A DNA stretch of 64,000 nt from contig CAIZFE010000028.1 of assembly GCA_903932145.1 (NCBI GenBank), positions 1 to 64,000 on the forward strand. Reading direction: 5' to 3'. A program made the position numbers and the translations under genes. The notes below the pieces were generated by a model. The model ran no database searches, was not told where the DNA came from, and saw only the letters and a list, made by a program, of their open reading frames with translations. Below, piece after piece: positions 8,536-16,908 of the stretch. Source of the DNA: an uncultured Rhodopila sp. (GTDB lineage: Bacteria > Pseudomonadota > Alphaproteobacteria > Acetobacterales > Acetobacteraceae). The stretch's first letter is position 1; each line of letters opens with the position of its first letter.

Positions 8536-9618
8536 TTACCCGCCCACCATCAAGGCCCGTAACGTTCGGATCCGTTCGGGTTCGGGCAATGCAAGGGCCG
8601 TTTTCAGCAGCCAATCGAGCGCGGGGCAGAACCCCGCATGGTCGCCGCCGGGCAGCAGCGCGGCCAGCGGCGCGGCAACGGCCTGCATCCGGGCTGCCTC
8701 AAACAACGACTGAAAAACCTTCGCGCGTTCGGCCGGATCGATCGGTGGCGGCACAGCATTACCGGCGTCCTCGCGCAGAGTCCGTTCGGCTTGCATCATG
8801 GTTTCCAGCAGCGGGGCGGGCAGCAACCGGCGCAAATCGGTTGGCATGTCATGAAAATAGCCCCAGCAGCTTTCCGGCTGAGTGGCCTGAATCCCCTGTA
8901 GCATTTGCGAAAATAGGCCGGCCACCATGACAACCGTGGCGTCCGGGACGACCGGCAGCAGCAGCAAGGCGGCATGCCAAGCCAATGTCGCGGTGTCGTC
9001 CAACGCCATGACCGAATCCGGGGCGGACGCGGTCGTTATGCCCGCGGTTTGAAGTTCCGAACGGGCCGGATACCAGACCGATGCCGGTGGCGTATGCAGC
9101 ACGTGGTCGATGAACGGTCCCGGGAGGCCGGCATGTTCGTATATGGCGCGCAACATGGGGTCGAACGTTTCGGGGGCCATTCCGGGGGCATGCGCCTGAT
9201 GAAAGCCAAGCCTGGCGTCTTGCGCCAGAAACCGGCCCTTGCCCGCCAGAAACGCGACCGTGCAGGCCGAGGCGCAGAAGCCCGGCACATATGTGTCCAG
9301 GCCGCGCGCGCGGATGATGTCCGCGATCTGCATAGCGGCCTGGATATGGCCGCCCGGACTGTTGAACCGGATCGTACGGACATGCGGCGTCCGCGCCAGG
9401 GTGGCACTGAAATTTTGCGGCATCGCCCAGGAGAAACTGCCGGAAATTTCCACGATCTCACCGCCGGGAACGACGCTGATGGCGTAGGGGGCCTCGAATT
9501 CCGCGGTTGGCGAGGCCGGACGCTGTACAACGGGAAGTGTGTCCGAACGGGCCGGGAATGGGAGCGCACAGGCAGTCCAGAACATCATCCGCGCAAGCGT
9601 TCGGCGGACACCGCGCAT
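8536..9618 (-). CDS. Secreted ClpP-like (COG3904-type) putative serine protease
   Basis: A 360-residue protein with an N-terminal signal (MMFWTACALPFPARS, residues 11-25). Residues 50-145 carry a ClpP/crotonase-fold signature: FNSPGGH at 86-91, FCASACTVAFLAG at 114-126 with Ser117 in the nucleophile position, and LGFHQAH at 137-143 with His140 as a possible base. This matches the uncharacterised periplasmic COG3904-like group. The C-terminal 180 residues are helical and family-specific. It ends 3 bases before the mutM stop on the same strand, so the two may be co-transcribed. Proteolytic activity and substrate are unproven. Confidence 0.65.
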   Translation of the reverse strand: MRGVRRTLARMMFWTACALPFPARSDTLPVVQRPASPTAEFEAPYAISVVPGGEIVEISGSFSWAMPQNFSATLARTPHVRTIRFNSPGGHIQAAMQIADIIRARGLDTYVPGFCASACTVAFLAGKGRFLAQDARLGFHQAHAPGMAPETFDPMLRAIYEHAGLPGPFIDHVLHTPPASVWYPARSELQTAGITTASAPDSVMALDDTATLAWHAALLLLPVVPDATVVMVAGLFSQMLQGIQATQPESCWGYFHDMPTDLRRLLPAPLLETMMQAERTLREDAGNAVPPPIDPAERAKVFQSLFEAARMQAVAAPLAALLPGGDHAGFCPALDWLLKTALALPEPERIRTLRALMVGG

Positions 9619-9621
9619 CCG

Positions 9622-10464
9622 CTAATGCTGTTTCCGAACGCAGTAGAACGTGCTGCGGCCTGCCTGCACGATCCGCTGCACGCCGGCGCAGGGAAGGCTT
9701 TGCTCGGGGCAGGCGGGGCAGGGTTCTCCCTCGCGCCCATAGACCTTCCACGCGTGCTGGAAGTAGCCGAGTTCGCCGTTGGTCTGGACATAGTCGCGCA
9801 ACGACGATCCCCCGGCGGCGATGGCCTCCGTCAACGTTGCCTTGATCGCCGGCACCAACCGTTTGGCGCGCGCGCCCGGAATCGTGCCCGCCAGCCGCAG
9901 CGGCGAAATACCCGAGCGGAACAGAGCCTCGCACACATAGATATTGCCCAGACCGGCGACGATCGTCTGATCCAGCAGCGCCGACTTGATCGGGGTCTTT
10001 TTCCCCGCCAGAGCCGCCGACAGCAGCGCCACCGAGAACGCGTCGTCCAACGGTTCCGGCCCGAGACCGGCGAGCAAGCGGTGCTCATCCTCGCGATCCG
10101 TCTCGATCAGATCCACCGATCCGAATCGGCGCGGATCGACAAACCCGACCCGCCAGCCGTCGTCCGTCTCGATCTCGATGTGCTCGTGCAAGGTGATGTC
10201 GTTGCGGCCGATGGGTTCCAGCAACATGCGTCCGGACATGCCGAGGTGAATCAGCACTGACCAGCCGCTGTCCAGCCGCATCAGAATGTATTTGGCTCGG
10301 CGCCGAAAGCTGGTCACCCGCGCGCCGGTCAGCCGTTCCGCCAAATTCACCGGCAGCGGCCAGCGCAAATCCGGGCGCCGCACGACGGCACGCCGCAGGA
10401 TGCGTCCTTCCAGGCGCGCCTGCAGGCCTCTCATGACAGTCTCGACTTCGGGGAGTTCCGGCAT
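9622..10464 (-). CDS. mutM: Formamidopyrimidine-DNA glycosylase
   Basis: A 280-residue Fpg/MutM that excises 8-oxoguanine and nicks the abasic site. The start was placed at [10 protein letters not shown] because the mature N-terminal proline is the catalytic nucleophile; an upstream in-frame start would add 13 residues and destroy it. The second-residue glutamate, the RAKYIL lysine and the LGMSGRM motif are present. The C-terminal zinc finger (about 247-280) has CPAC but ends YCVRKQH, so the fourth cysteine of the usual C-x2-C..C-x2-C is missing. It is divergent from ubiE with 28 bases between starts, a common alphaproteobacterial arrangement. Confidence 0.93.
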   Translation of the reverse strand: MPELPEVETVMRGLQARLEGRILRRAVVRRPDLRWPLPVNLAERLTGARVTSFRRRAKYILMRLDSGWSVLIHLGMSGRMLLEPIGRNDITLHEHIEIETDDGWRVGFVDPRRFGSVDLIETDREDEHRLLAGLGPEPLDDAFSVALLSAALAGKKTPIKSALLDQTIVAGLGNIYVCEALFRSGISPLRLAGTIPGARAKRLVPAIKATLTEAIAAGGSSLRDYVQTNGELGYFQHAWKVYGREGEPCPACPEQSLPCAGVQRIVQAGRSTFYCVRKQH

Positions 10465-10492
10465 TGCCCGGATCAGGCTATACGGTGTGCCT

Positions 10493-11242
10493 ATGAGCCA
10501 CAATCCCGCAACGACCGTTGATTTCGGCTACCGCTCGGTGGACGCCACAGAGAAAGCCGGCATGGTACGCGCTGTGTTCGACAGCGTGGCGCCGCGCTAC
10601 GACCTGATGAACGATCTGATGTCGCTGGGCATCCATCGTGTCTGGAAACAGATTTTTATTAGTGACCTCCAACCGAGGCCAAACCACGCATTGCTGGATT
10701 TGGCCGGTGGAACCGGCGACATCAGCTTCGGCTGGCTGAAACGCGGCGGCGGGCCGGTGCTGCTGACCGATATCAACAACGCCATGCTCTCGGTCGGGCG
10801 GGATCGCGCGCTGAACCGCGGATTCGCCAACGACGTCACATTTGCCGTCGCCGATGCCGAGAAACTGCCGTTTCCGGATCGCTGCGTCGATCGCGTCTCC
10901 ATGGCGTTCGGTTTGCGCAATTGCACCGACAAAGCGGCGGTGCTTCGCGAAGCCAGGCGAGTCCTGAAGCCGGGTGGGCGGTTCCTGTGCCTGGAGTTCT
11001 CCCGCGTCACGGTCCAGGCGCTGACGCCGATCTACGACATCTGGTCGTTCAAGGTGCTGCCTCGTTTGGGTCAGTTGGTGGCGGGAGACGAGGATAGCTA
11101 TCGGTACTTGGCCGAAAGCATCCGCACCTTTCCCGACCAGGACACCCTGGCCGGAATGATGCGGGACGCCGGGCTGGCCCGCGTCAAATACCGCAATTTG
11201 TCGGGCGGCATCGCGGCGATTCACTCGGGGTGGCGGCTGTGA
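10493..11242 (+). CDS. ubiE: Ubiquinone/menaquinone C-methyltransferase
   Basis: A 249-residue class I SAM methyltransferase acting on the demethylated quinone ring in ubiquinone synthesis. The start [16 protein letters not shown] is chosen over a far upstream in-frame start lying inside mutM on the opposite strand. Family signatures are present: [19 protein letters not shown] near the N-terminus, motif [10 protein letters not shown], and the conserved NCTDK and [10 protein letters not shown] segments. It is divergent from mutM, and in many alphaproteobacteria ubiB follows. Here ubiB is absent; a repeat-filled gap and coaBC follow instead. Confidence 0.95.
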   Translation: MSHNPATTVDFGYRSVDATEKAGMVRAVFDSVAPRYDLMNDLMSLGIHRVWKQIFISDLQPRPNHALLDLAGGTGDISFGWLKRGGGPVLLTDINNAMLSVGRDRALNRGFANDVTFAVADAEKLPFPDRCVDRVSMAFGLRNCTDKAAVLREARRVLKPGGRFLCLEFSRVTVQALTPIYDIWSFKVLPRLGQLVAGDEDSYRYLAESIRTFPDQDTLAGMMRDAGLARVKYRNLSGGIAAIHSGWRL

Positions 11243-11264
11243 GCATTAACCTTCCCCAATCGTT

Positions 11265-11560
11265 ATGGCCCGGCCCCCAATCGTCATGGCCCGGCTTGTC
11301 CGGGTCACAAGTGGCGGCAGGGGTGGCGATAGGTGGCCCGAACAAGCCATATAGGCGTCGACGTAATTGGGCGGCAGAGAATATTTTTGTCCCGGACGTG
11401 GCTTTCCACTCTCCGTCATGGCCGGGCTTGGCCCGGCCACCCACGACTTTATTGGCGACACCCAAGAAAGTCGTGGGTGAATGGGCAAATCCTCCCCGTC
11501 CATCGCCTAAGTTGACGCCTATGCGGACAAGCCGGGCCATGACGATTGGGACTCGGCCAT
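11265..11560. repeat. Cluster of palindromic intergenic repeats between ubiE and coaBC
   Basis: The gap holds at least three repeat pieces. CGTCATGGCCCGGCTTGTCC begins the first at 11284, with its facing end ATAGGTGGCCCGAACAAGCC up to about 11346. An exact inverted copy of the 39-base segment at 5-43 lies at 11409-11447. A downstream arm near 11469-11480 (AAGTCGTGGGTG) pairs back to CACCCACGACTTT, and a GACGCCTATGCGGACAAGCC end lies near 11515-11535. The small reading frames on both strands are repeat-derived, not genes. Confidence 0.75.
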
Positions 11561-11617
11561 GACGATCGGGAGCGTTTTCATCCTCCATGGATTGTCCTCG
11601 GCCGGGCGGTTCCGCTC

Positions 11618-12817
11618 ATGACCGCCAAACGCGTCCTGCTGATCGTGTCCGGTGGCATCGCCGCGTTCAAGGCGCTTGAACTCGTGCGCCTGCTTCGCCG
11701 CGCCAATTACGGCGTCACCTGTGTGCTGACGAAGAACGGCTCCCAGTTCGTGACGCCCCTGTCCCTCCAGGCGCTCAGCGAATCGAAGGTCTACACGGAT
11801 CTGTTTTCCCTCACTGACGAGTCGGAGATGGGGCACATCCAGCTCTCGCGTGCCGCTGACCTGCTGGTCGTGGTGCCGGCGACGGCGAACATCCTGGCCA
11901 AGATGGCGGCGGGCTTGGCCGACGATCTGGCCTCGACCGTGCTGCTCGCCACCGACAAGCCGGTTCTGGTGGCTCCGGCGATGAACGTCCGCATGTGGCT
12001 GCATCCCGCCACACAGGCGAACATGGCGGTGCTTGCCCAACGCGGCGTCCATGTCGTTGCGCCAACCGAAGGTGCCATGGCGTGTAACGAATTCGGGCCC
12101 GGCCGCCTCGCCGAACCACCGGAAATCCTGGCTGCGATCGAGGTGCTACTGCGTCCGGCTGGCCCGTTGACCGGCCGGCACGCTTTGGTCACCAGCGGTC
12201 CGACGCATGAGCCGATCGACCCGGTACGCTACATCGCCAACCGCTCCTCCGGCCGGCAAGGCGCCGCGATTGCCGCGGCGCTGGCCGAACTCGGCGCCCG
12301 CGTCACGTTGGTCCGCGGCCCGGTCAGCGTGCCCGACCCGGACGGCGTGACGGTCCACCGCGTCGAGACAGCACAGCAGATGCTGGAGGCCTGTCAGTCC
12401 GCGCTGCCCGCCGACATCGCCGTGTTCGCCGCCGCCGTCGCGGATTGGCGGGTGGAGCAAGCCGCGACCGGAAAGATCAAGAAACAGCCGGGTGCGGCGC
12501 CCCCCGCGCTGACACTGCTGCCGAATCCGGACATTCTGGCCACGATCGCCGCCGCCGGGCCGAACCGGCCGCGTATCGTCGTCGGTTTCGCGGCCGAGAC
12601 GGACGATCTTCTCGCCAACGCGCAGGCGAAATTAGTCCGGAAAAATGCCGACTTCATCGTGGCGAACGATGTCTCGCCGGAAACCGGGATCATGGGCGGG
12701 GCCGAGAACGCCGTGCATATCGTCTCCGCGGCCGACGTCGAAACCTGGCCGCGTCTGGGCAAGGACGAGGTCGCCCGCCGGTTGGTTCGACGGATTGCCG
12801 AGGCTTTCGCCGATTAA
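11618..12817 (+). CDS. coaBC: Bifunctional phosphopantothenoylcysteine decarboxylase / phosphopantothenate-cysteine ligase
   Basis: A 399-residue two-domain enzyme for two steps of coenzyme A synthesis. Residues 1-180 are the FMN-dependent CoaC decarboxylase: SGGIAAFKALELVRLL, active-site His in EMGHIQLSRAADL, PAMN substrate motif, and a Cys in the MACNEFGPGRLAEP lid. Residues 185-399 are the CoaB ligase: SGPTHEPIDPVRYI, NRSSGRQG, AAVADWR and the lysine-rich KIKK. The start MTAKRVLLIV is used because the upstream 24 codons derive from repeat DNA. It stands alone; dut often follows in relatives but does not here. Confidence 0.95.
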   Translation: MTAKRVLLIVSGGIAAFKALELVRLLRRANYGVTCVLTKNGSQFVTPLSLQALSESKVYTDLFSLTDESEMGHIQLSRAADLLVVVPATANILAKMAAGLADDLASTVLLATDKPVLVAPAMNVRMWLHPATQANMAVLAQRGVHVVAPTEGAMACNEFGPGRLAEPPEILAAIEVLLRPAGPLTGRHALVTSGPTHEPIDPVRYIANRSSGRQGAAIAAALAELGARVTLVRGPVSVPDPDGVTVHRVETAQQMLEACQSALPADIAVFAAAVADWRVEQAATGKIKKQPGAAPPALTLLPNPDILATIAAAGPNRPRIVVGFAAETDDLLANAQAKLVRKNADFIVANDVSPETGIMGGAENAVHIVSAADVETWPRLGKDEVARRLVRRIAEAFAD

Positions 12818-12842
12818 GCCGCTAACCGGTCAATCCGTCAGA

Positions 12843-13541
12843 TCAGTGCGGCAATTCTATCGTCGCAACGGTACCGTCGCGTCCGTCCATCGACAAGGTC
12901 CCGCCGCACTTCGTGGCGAATGAGCGGGCCAGCGTCAGGCCCTCGCCGGGACGCGGGGTGCCGGAAAAGCCCCAGCCATTGTCTGACACGGTGAGAGTCG
13001 TGACGTCTTCGTCGCTGACCAGCCGAATCGCGATGCGGCCAGTCGGGCGCCCCTTCATGCCGTGCTTGACGGCATTGCCGATGAACTCGTGCGCACTGCG
13101 CAGCACCGATTCGCGCAGCGGCACAGGGCAGTTCCCGCGCACCGAGACACCGACGCGAATCATCTGATCCGCGTCCCGCATCATGTCCACCATTGCACCG
13201 GCCAGCCGGCGCAGCCGATCACCGATCGCCGCCGGGCCACCCGTCAGACCGAACAACGCGTCGGAGATCGTTGCCGACAATCCGATACGGTATTCCAGGT
13301 CCTGTACCATCTTGTCTCCGGCCGGCGTCTCGCGCAGTCCGGGTGCCGCGGCGATCAGCGACAAAATGCGCTGGAGTGTATTTTTGGTATGATGCCGCAA
13401 CTGCCGCAGATCGACATCGCGGTCATCCGCCGCCATATCCGATCCGATTTCATCAGGCCGAGCCGCTATCATCGGCGGCTGTTGCGACCGGATAACAGGT
13501 GCACGGTTCGATCCGGGCAGCGTGCTGGTAACGTAAGACAT
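12843..13541 (-). CDS. HisKA_2/HWE-type sensor histidine kinase, cytoplasmic
   Basis: A 232-residue kinase core without a sensor domain. His50 in LRHHTKNTLQRI matches the HRxKNxLQ phosphoacceptor motif of HisKA_2 kinases. The ATPase domain has the N box (HEFIGNAVKHG, Asn156), the G1 box DNGWGF and a C-terminal GGTLSMDG..TVATIELPH. No membrane segment or PAS domain is seen, so the signal must come through a partner or the disordered first 35 residues. Such short kinases often feed the alphaproteobacterial general stress response (PhyR), but no phyR or ecfG lies here, so that is only a possibility. Convergent with coaBC. Confidence 0.8.
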   Translation of the reverse strand: MSYVTSTLPGSNRAPVIRSQQPPMIAARPDEIGSDMAADDRDVDLRQLRHHTKNTLQRILSLIAAAPGLRETPAGDKMVQDLEYRIGLSATISDALFGLTGGPAAIGDRLRRLAGAMVDMMRDADQMIRVGVSVRGNCPVPLRESVLRSAHEFIGNAVKHGMKGRPTGRIAIRLVSDEDVTTLTVSDNGWGFSGTPRPGEGLTLARSFATKCGGTLSMDGRDGTVATIELPH

Positions 13542-13915
13542 GTCGGAACCTCTTGGTCTCGAAACACCGTTCTGGGCGGCCGCACAAATTTAGCCGGTCA
13601 GTCCTTAAGACAAGGTTAACACCGCGCCGGCCAAATTGCGCGCCGGATCGACACCGTTCCAAAATCGTCATGAAACAATTTGTCCCGGCCAGCCGTCCTT
13701 AAAATCCGCGGCATGACGACAAGCGCGATCTGATGGCCGATTCGTTTGGTGTTGAGCCTCGTCTGAAGGAAATCTGGCGATATGATCAGCAATGTATCTG
13801 CCCGGCAACATATGTGGGAAAGTTTCCCACGTCAATCGATTTCGGTGATCTGCCGGGTGTTTCTCCTGCATCCGGTTGTGCTAGGTCCTTTCGGGTAAGG
13901 ATCAGTCGCACCTGG
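13542..13915. other. Gap between histidine kinase and DUF6502 gene
   Basis: The two genes are divergent, so this 374-base gap should hold both promoters. The plus-strand frame of the DUF6502 gene stays open back to an ATG at 13733, but that extension has no good ribosome site and no family resemblance. I see no RNA gene, and no repeat of the palindromic family. Confidence 0.4.
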
Positions 13916-14845
13916 ATGTCACCCTTCAACGTTCCCTCGACCGGCTTCGCCAACCCTGGCCGGCCCCGTGCCGTTTCGCCTGCCGCGCTTCTGACAGCGG
14001 TTCGGCGGCTGCTGCGGCCGTTGGTGCGGCTGATGATGCGCAGCGGATTAACGTTTCCGGTCCTGGCCGAATCGCTGCGCCGGCTCTTCGTTGAAATCGC
14101 CATCACCGACATCCTGACCGATCCGAACACGCGAACCGACAGCAGGGTCAGCCTGTTGACCGGCGTGCATCGCAAGGAAATCCGGCGGCTGCGAGAGATT
14201 CCTGCCGATTCTCGGGACGCCCCGGACATTGTCACGTTGGTCAGTCAGATCGTCGCCCGTTGGATTGGCGGCGCTCCGTTCGCCGACAGCCAGGGGCGTC
14301 CGAAACCGTTGCTCCGCATCGGCACCGGGAACGCCGAACCCTCGTTCGCGGACTTGGTCGCCTCGGTTACCAGCGACGTACGGCCTCGGGCCGTGCTGGA
14401 TGACTTGCTGGAACACGGCGTGCTGTTCGTGGACGCAGAGGATCGCGTTCGGTTAACCGCCGACGCGTTCCTTCCCCGTCCGGGCGGAGAAGCACAATTA
14501 TTCTATTTTGCCCGTAACCTGCACGATCATGTCGCGGCCGCAGTGGCGAATATCAGCGCGGTCGGTATCAGTGCCGCCACTATCGGTGCCGAGGGGCCGG
14601 CTTCATTCCTGGACCGCAGTGTGCATTACGACAATCTCACCGAGACTCAGGCGCGGGATTTGCGTGCCTATGCTCGCGAAGCCGCGATGCGTGCCCTGTC
14701 GGACGTTAATCGGCGGGCGCAGGAACTGACGGCGCACGCCGCTGCCGACGCTGACGGGGCGCCGATGCAGCGGGTCAATTTCGGTGTCTATATCTTCGAC
14801 GAACACGAACCCCTGGGACCGCGAACCGGCCTCCGTCGCGAGTGA
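13916..14845 (+). CDS. DUF6502-family protein
   Basis: A 309-residue conserved proteobacterial protein of unknown function. The segment LLTAVRRLLRPLVRLMMRSGLTF followed by LAESLRRLFVEIA, then SLLTGVHRKEIRRLRE, is the family hallmark and looks like a winged-helix or HTH-type N-terminus. The C-terminal half is helical and ends with a polar tail. The start MSPFNVP is chosen because conserved sequence begins soon after; an AGGA lies about 15 bases upstream, which is not ideal. An ATG at 13733 would add 61 unrecognised residues. It is followed by the palindrome in which the group II intron sits. Confidence 0.7.
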   Translation: MSPFNVPSTGFANPGRPRAVSPAALLTAVRRLLRPLVRLMMRSGLTFPVLAESLRRLFVEIAITDILTDPNTRTDSRVSLLTGVHRKEIRRLREIPADSRDAPDIVTLVSQIVARWIGGAPFADSQGRPKPLLRIGTGNAEPSFADLVASVTSDVRPRAVLDDLLEHGVLFVDAEDRVRLTADAFLPRPGGEAQLFYFARNLHDHVAAAVANISAVGISAATIGAEGPASFLDRSVHYDNLTETQARDLRAYAREAAMRALSDVNRRAQELTAHAAADADGAPMQRVNFGVYIFDEHEPLGPRTGLRRE

Positions 14846-14888
14846 TGTCAACGGCCGTTGAGGCCGACTCTCCGGCAGAGCATCCCGT

Positions 14889-14966
14889 CATGCCGACGAA
14901 GGTCGGCATCCACGTCTTTTGTTACTGAAAACAAAGGCGTGGATGGCGGGCCTTCGCCCGCCATGA
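14889..14966. repeat. Palindromic repeat forming the 5' exon of the group II intron
   Basis: Two stem-loops lie between the DUF6502 gene and the intron. One is formed by CCGACGAAGGTCGG. The second, 14943-14964, is a perfect 9-base stem ATGGCGGGC / GCCCGCCAT with a CTTC loop. GA and then the intron 5' end follow at once. A further arm pair (GGCATCCACG.. / ..GCGTGGAT) encloses AAAACAAAG. The second hairpin is the likely docking structure for the intron. Confidence 0.7.
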
Positions 14967-15413
14967 GTGCGTCCGCGAGGACGCTTTGTCAGCACGGTGA
15001 AAGTCCGTGCCCGGGTTGGTCGCAACCCGGTAATCGAAGGAAACCGCTTCGCTGCGGTTGGACCGCAAGAGACGGTGCAACGGGTGGAGAGCAACCGGAG
15101 GTGAACCGGCAGTCCGTAGGATGACGAACCTGTTTCGGCGGTGTCTCGTGGCGAGCGTGCTCATGGATGGCGAAGCCTGGAATAACCCTTGGCGCTAAGG
15201 CGATTGATACTCAAAGCGGCCATTGGACGGACGACGTGGTTGAGGACGGAATGTTGGGATGGCAGGGCGGCTGAAGCAGAGAGACCTGACGGGTAGGTGA
15301 ATCCGTCAGGAGTCAGAGCTTTCATATTACCGAGGCCGCTTCGAGCGGTAGAAGGGGCGGCGAAAGTCGCTTCGAGGGAAGGGAGGCAGGAAGCTGGATG
15401 CGAGAGGTTCAGA

Positions 15414-16748
15414 ATGGAGCAAGAGAGTCCCGGAAGTGCCGTCAAGGCTAAGCAAGGGAGAGATGCCGCCGTTGGGGAATCCCGCGAACTGTGGTGGCTG
15501 AAGCTTCGATCTGGATCGGATCGCATGGTGTCGGCGCTGGTCAACGGCGTCAAAGGCGGCAAATGGTTCAGCCTGATCGACAAGGTCGTTCGCCCGGAAA
15601 CCCTCGACCTGGCGTGGCAACGTGTTGCCCGCAACAAGGGGGCGGCCGGGGTGGACGGCCAGAGTATTGAGAGGTTCGCGCATCGGCAGGAACGGTATCT
15701 GGCCGAACTCCGGAGCAATCTGGTGGATGGCAGCTACCGGCCGAACCCGGTCAAACGGGTGAAGATCCCGAAAGGGGACGGTAAGACCCGGCCTCTAAGG
15801 ATACCGACGGTGAAGGACCGGATTGTACAAACGGCACTGAAGATGGTCATCGAGCCGATTTTTGAAATTCAGTTCAGGTCCGGAAGCTACGGCTTCCGGC
15901 CGGGGCGGGGCTGCAAGGATGCGTTGCGGGAGGTCGATCGCTTGCTGAAGGAAGGCTACACCCATGTGGTGGACGCCGACCTGAAGAGTTACTTCGATAC
16001 CACACCGCACGACAGGCTGATGGCGTTGGTGGAAGGTTCGATCAGCGATAGCCGGGTTTTGGCTCTGATCGATGGCTTCCTACAGCAAGAGATCATATCG
16101 GACGCAGCGCGCTGGCAGCCAACGACGGGAACGCCCCCGGGGGCGGTGCTGTCGCCGCTTTTGGCCAATCTGTATCTGCACCCGCTTGATTTGCTCATGG
16201 AGCAGAGCGGGTATCGGATGGTGCGTTACGCTGATGACTTCGTGATCCTTTGCGCAACGGAAGCGGAGGCGACAGCGGCACTGCGCGAGATAACCGCGTG
16301 GGTGAATGCCAACGGTCTGACCTTGCACCCGGACAAGACGCGCGTCGGCGATAGCGCTCAACCTGGCCAGGGGTTCGATTTCCCGGGTTACCGGTTTGAA
16401 GCGGGACGCCGGTTCGTGCGCGCCAAGAGCCTGCGGGCCTTCAAGGACAAAGTGAGGGACCGCACGATCCGCAGCCGGGGTGATAGACCGGAACGGATCA
16501 TTACAGACATAAACCCGATCCTGCGGGGGTGGTTCGGCTACTTCAAATACGCCAGATCACGCCTGTTCCGCAGGATCGACCAAATCATCCGCCGGCGGCT
16601 GCGGGCTATCCTGCGCAAGCAGCAGGAAAAGCGGCCGTCGATGGGACAGAGCGAAGCAGACCATGGGCGATGGACCAATGCCTTCTTCGCGGAGCAAGGG
16701 CTGTTCACCATGCTTACGGCCCATGAGATTGCGAGATACCCCCGATGA
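15414..16748 (+). CDS. ltrA: Group II intron reverse transcriptase/maturase
   Basis: A 444-residue maturase with RT domains 0-7 and domain X but no HNH endonuclease. The catalytic YADD is at 16227-16238. Domain X is recognisable by WFGYFKYARSRLFRRIDQIIRRRL. The start MEQESPGS is chosen because GAGAGG lies 6 bases upstream; the frame is open further 5' but runs into intron RNA domains. Several normally near-invariant residues differ: RPLRIP instead of RPLGIP, TPPGAVLSPLL instead of TPQGAVLSPLL, and FPGYRF instead of FLGYRF. The protein may therefore be impaired in reverse transcription even though the frame is intact. Confidence 0.9.
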   Translation: MEQESPGSAVKAKQGRDAAVGESRELWWLKLRSGSDRMVSALVNGVKGGKWFSLIDKVVRPETLDLAWQRVARNKGAAGVDGQSIERFAHRQERYLAELRSNLVDGSYRPNPVKRVKIPKGDGKTRPLRIPTVKDRIVQTALKMVIEPIFEIQFRSGSYGFRPGRGCKDALREVDRLLKEGYTHVVDADLKSYFDTTPHDRLMALVEGSISDSRVLALIDGFLQQEIISDAARWQPTTGTPPGAVLSPLLANLYLHPLDLLMEQSGYRMVRYADDFVILCATEAEATAALREITAWVNANGLTLHPDKTRVGDSAQPGQGFDFPGYRFEAGRRFVRAKSLRAFKDKVRDRTIRSRGDRPERIITDINPILRGWFGYFKYARSRLFRRIDQIIRRRLRAILRKQQEKRPSMGQSEADHGRWTNAFFAEQGLFTMLTAHEIARYPR

Positions 16749-16764
16749 GGAAACCAGCGACTGG

Positions 16765-16826
16765 AGAGCCGTGTGCGGGAGACCCGCAAGCACGGTTCGG
16801 AGGGCGGGGAGGCAACTTCCCGACCC
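16765..16826 (+). ncRNA. Group II intron domains V and VI
   Basis: Domain V spans about 16766-16798, beginning GAGCCGTGTGCGGGA and ending GCACGGTTC; the outer GAGCCGTG pairs with CACGGTTC as in all group II catalytic cores. Domain VI is 16802-16826: GGGCGGGGAG pairs with CTTCCCGACCC around a GCAA tetraloop (16812-16815), leaving a single bulged adenosine at 16823 as the expected branch point. Both domains look intact, so the ribozyme itself could still splice. Confidence 0.85.
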
Positions 16827-16908
16827 ATATCAATATGAGTATGATCCGAGTGTGTCAGTATCAAAGCCGATTGGTATGATGCGCCCGCACCTCGGCGTTC
16901 GCGGGTGC

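Larger units (their letters stand above)
14967..16830 (+). mobile_element. Group II intron with maturase ORF
   Basis: The 5' end is taken as GTGCG at 14967-14971, matching the GUGYG consensus and lying two bases past a perfect hairpin. Domain I-like sequence follows (GGTGAAAGTCC.. and a GGTCGCAACCCGG arm), then the reverse transcriptase/maturase ORF in the domain IV position, and domains V and VI at 16765-16826. The 3' end is at 16828 or 16830, 5-7 bases past the bulged branch-point A. Length is about 1.86 kb. Insertion directly 3' of a terminator-like hairpin is the habit of group IIC introns; class assignment remains inference. It sits between genes and interrupts none. Confidence 0.85.

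Noticed and set aside
11230-11562. Short ORFs reading [17 protein letters not shown] and similar in several gaps
   Set aside because: These peptides come from translation of the palindromic repeat family, recur in many frames and lack ribosome sites.
15414-16748. Reverse transcriptase as a retron, DGR or defence RT
   Set aside because: Domain X, flanking domains V/VI and a GTGCG 5' end identify a group II intron; there is no msr/msd RNA and no template/variable repeat pair.
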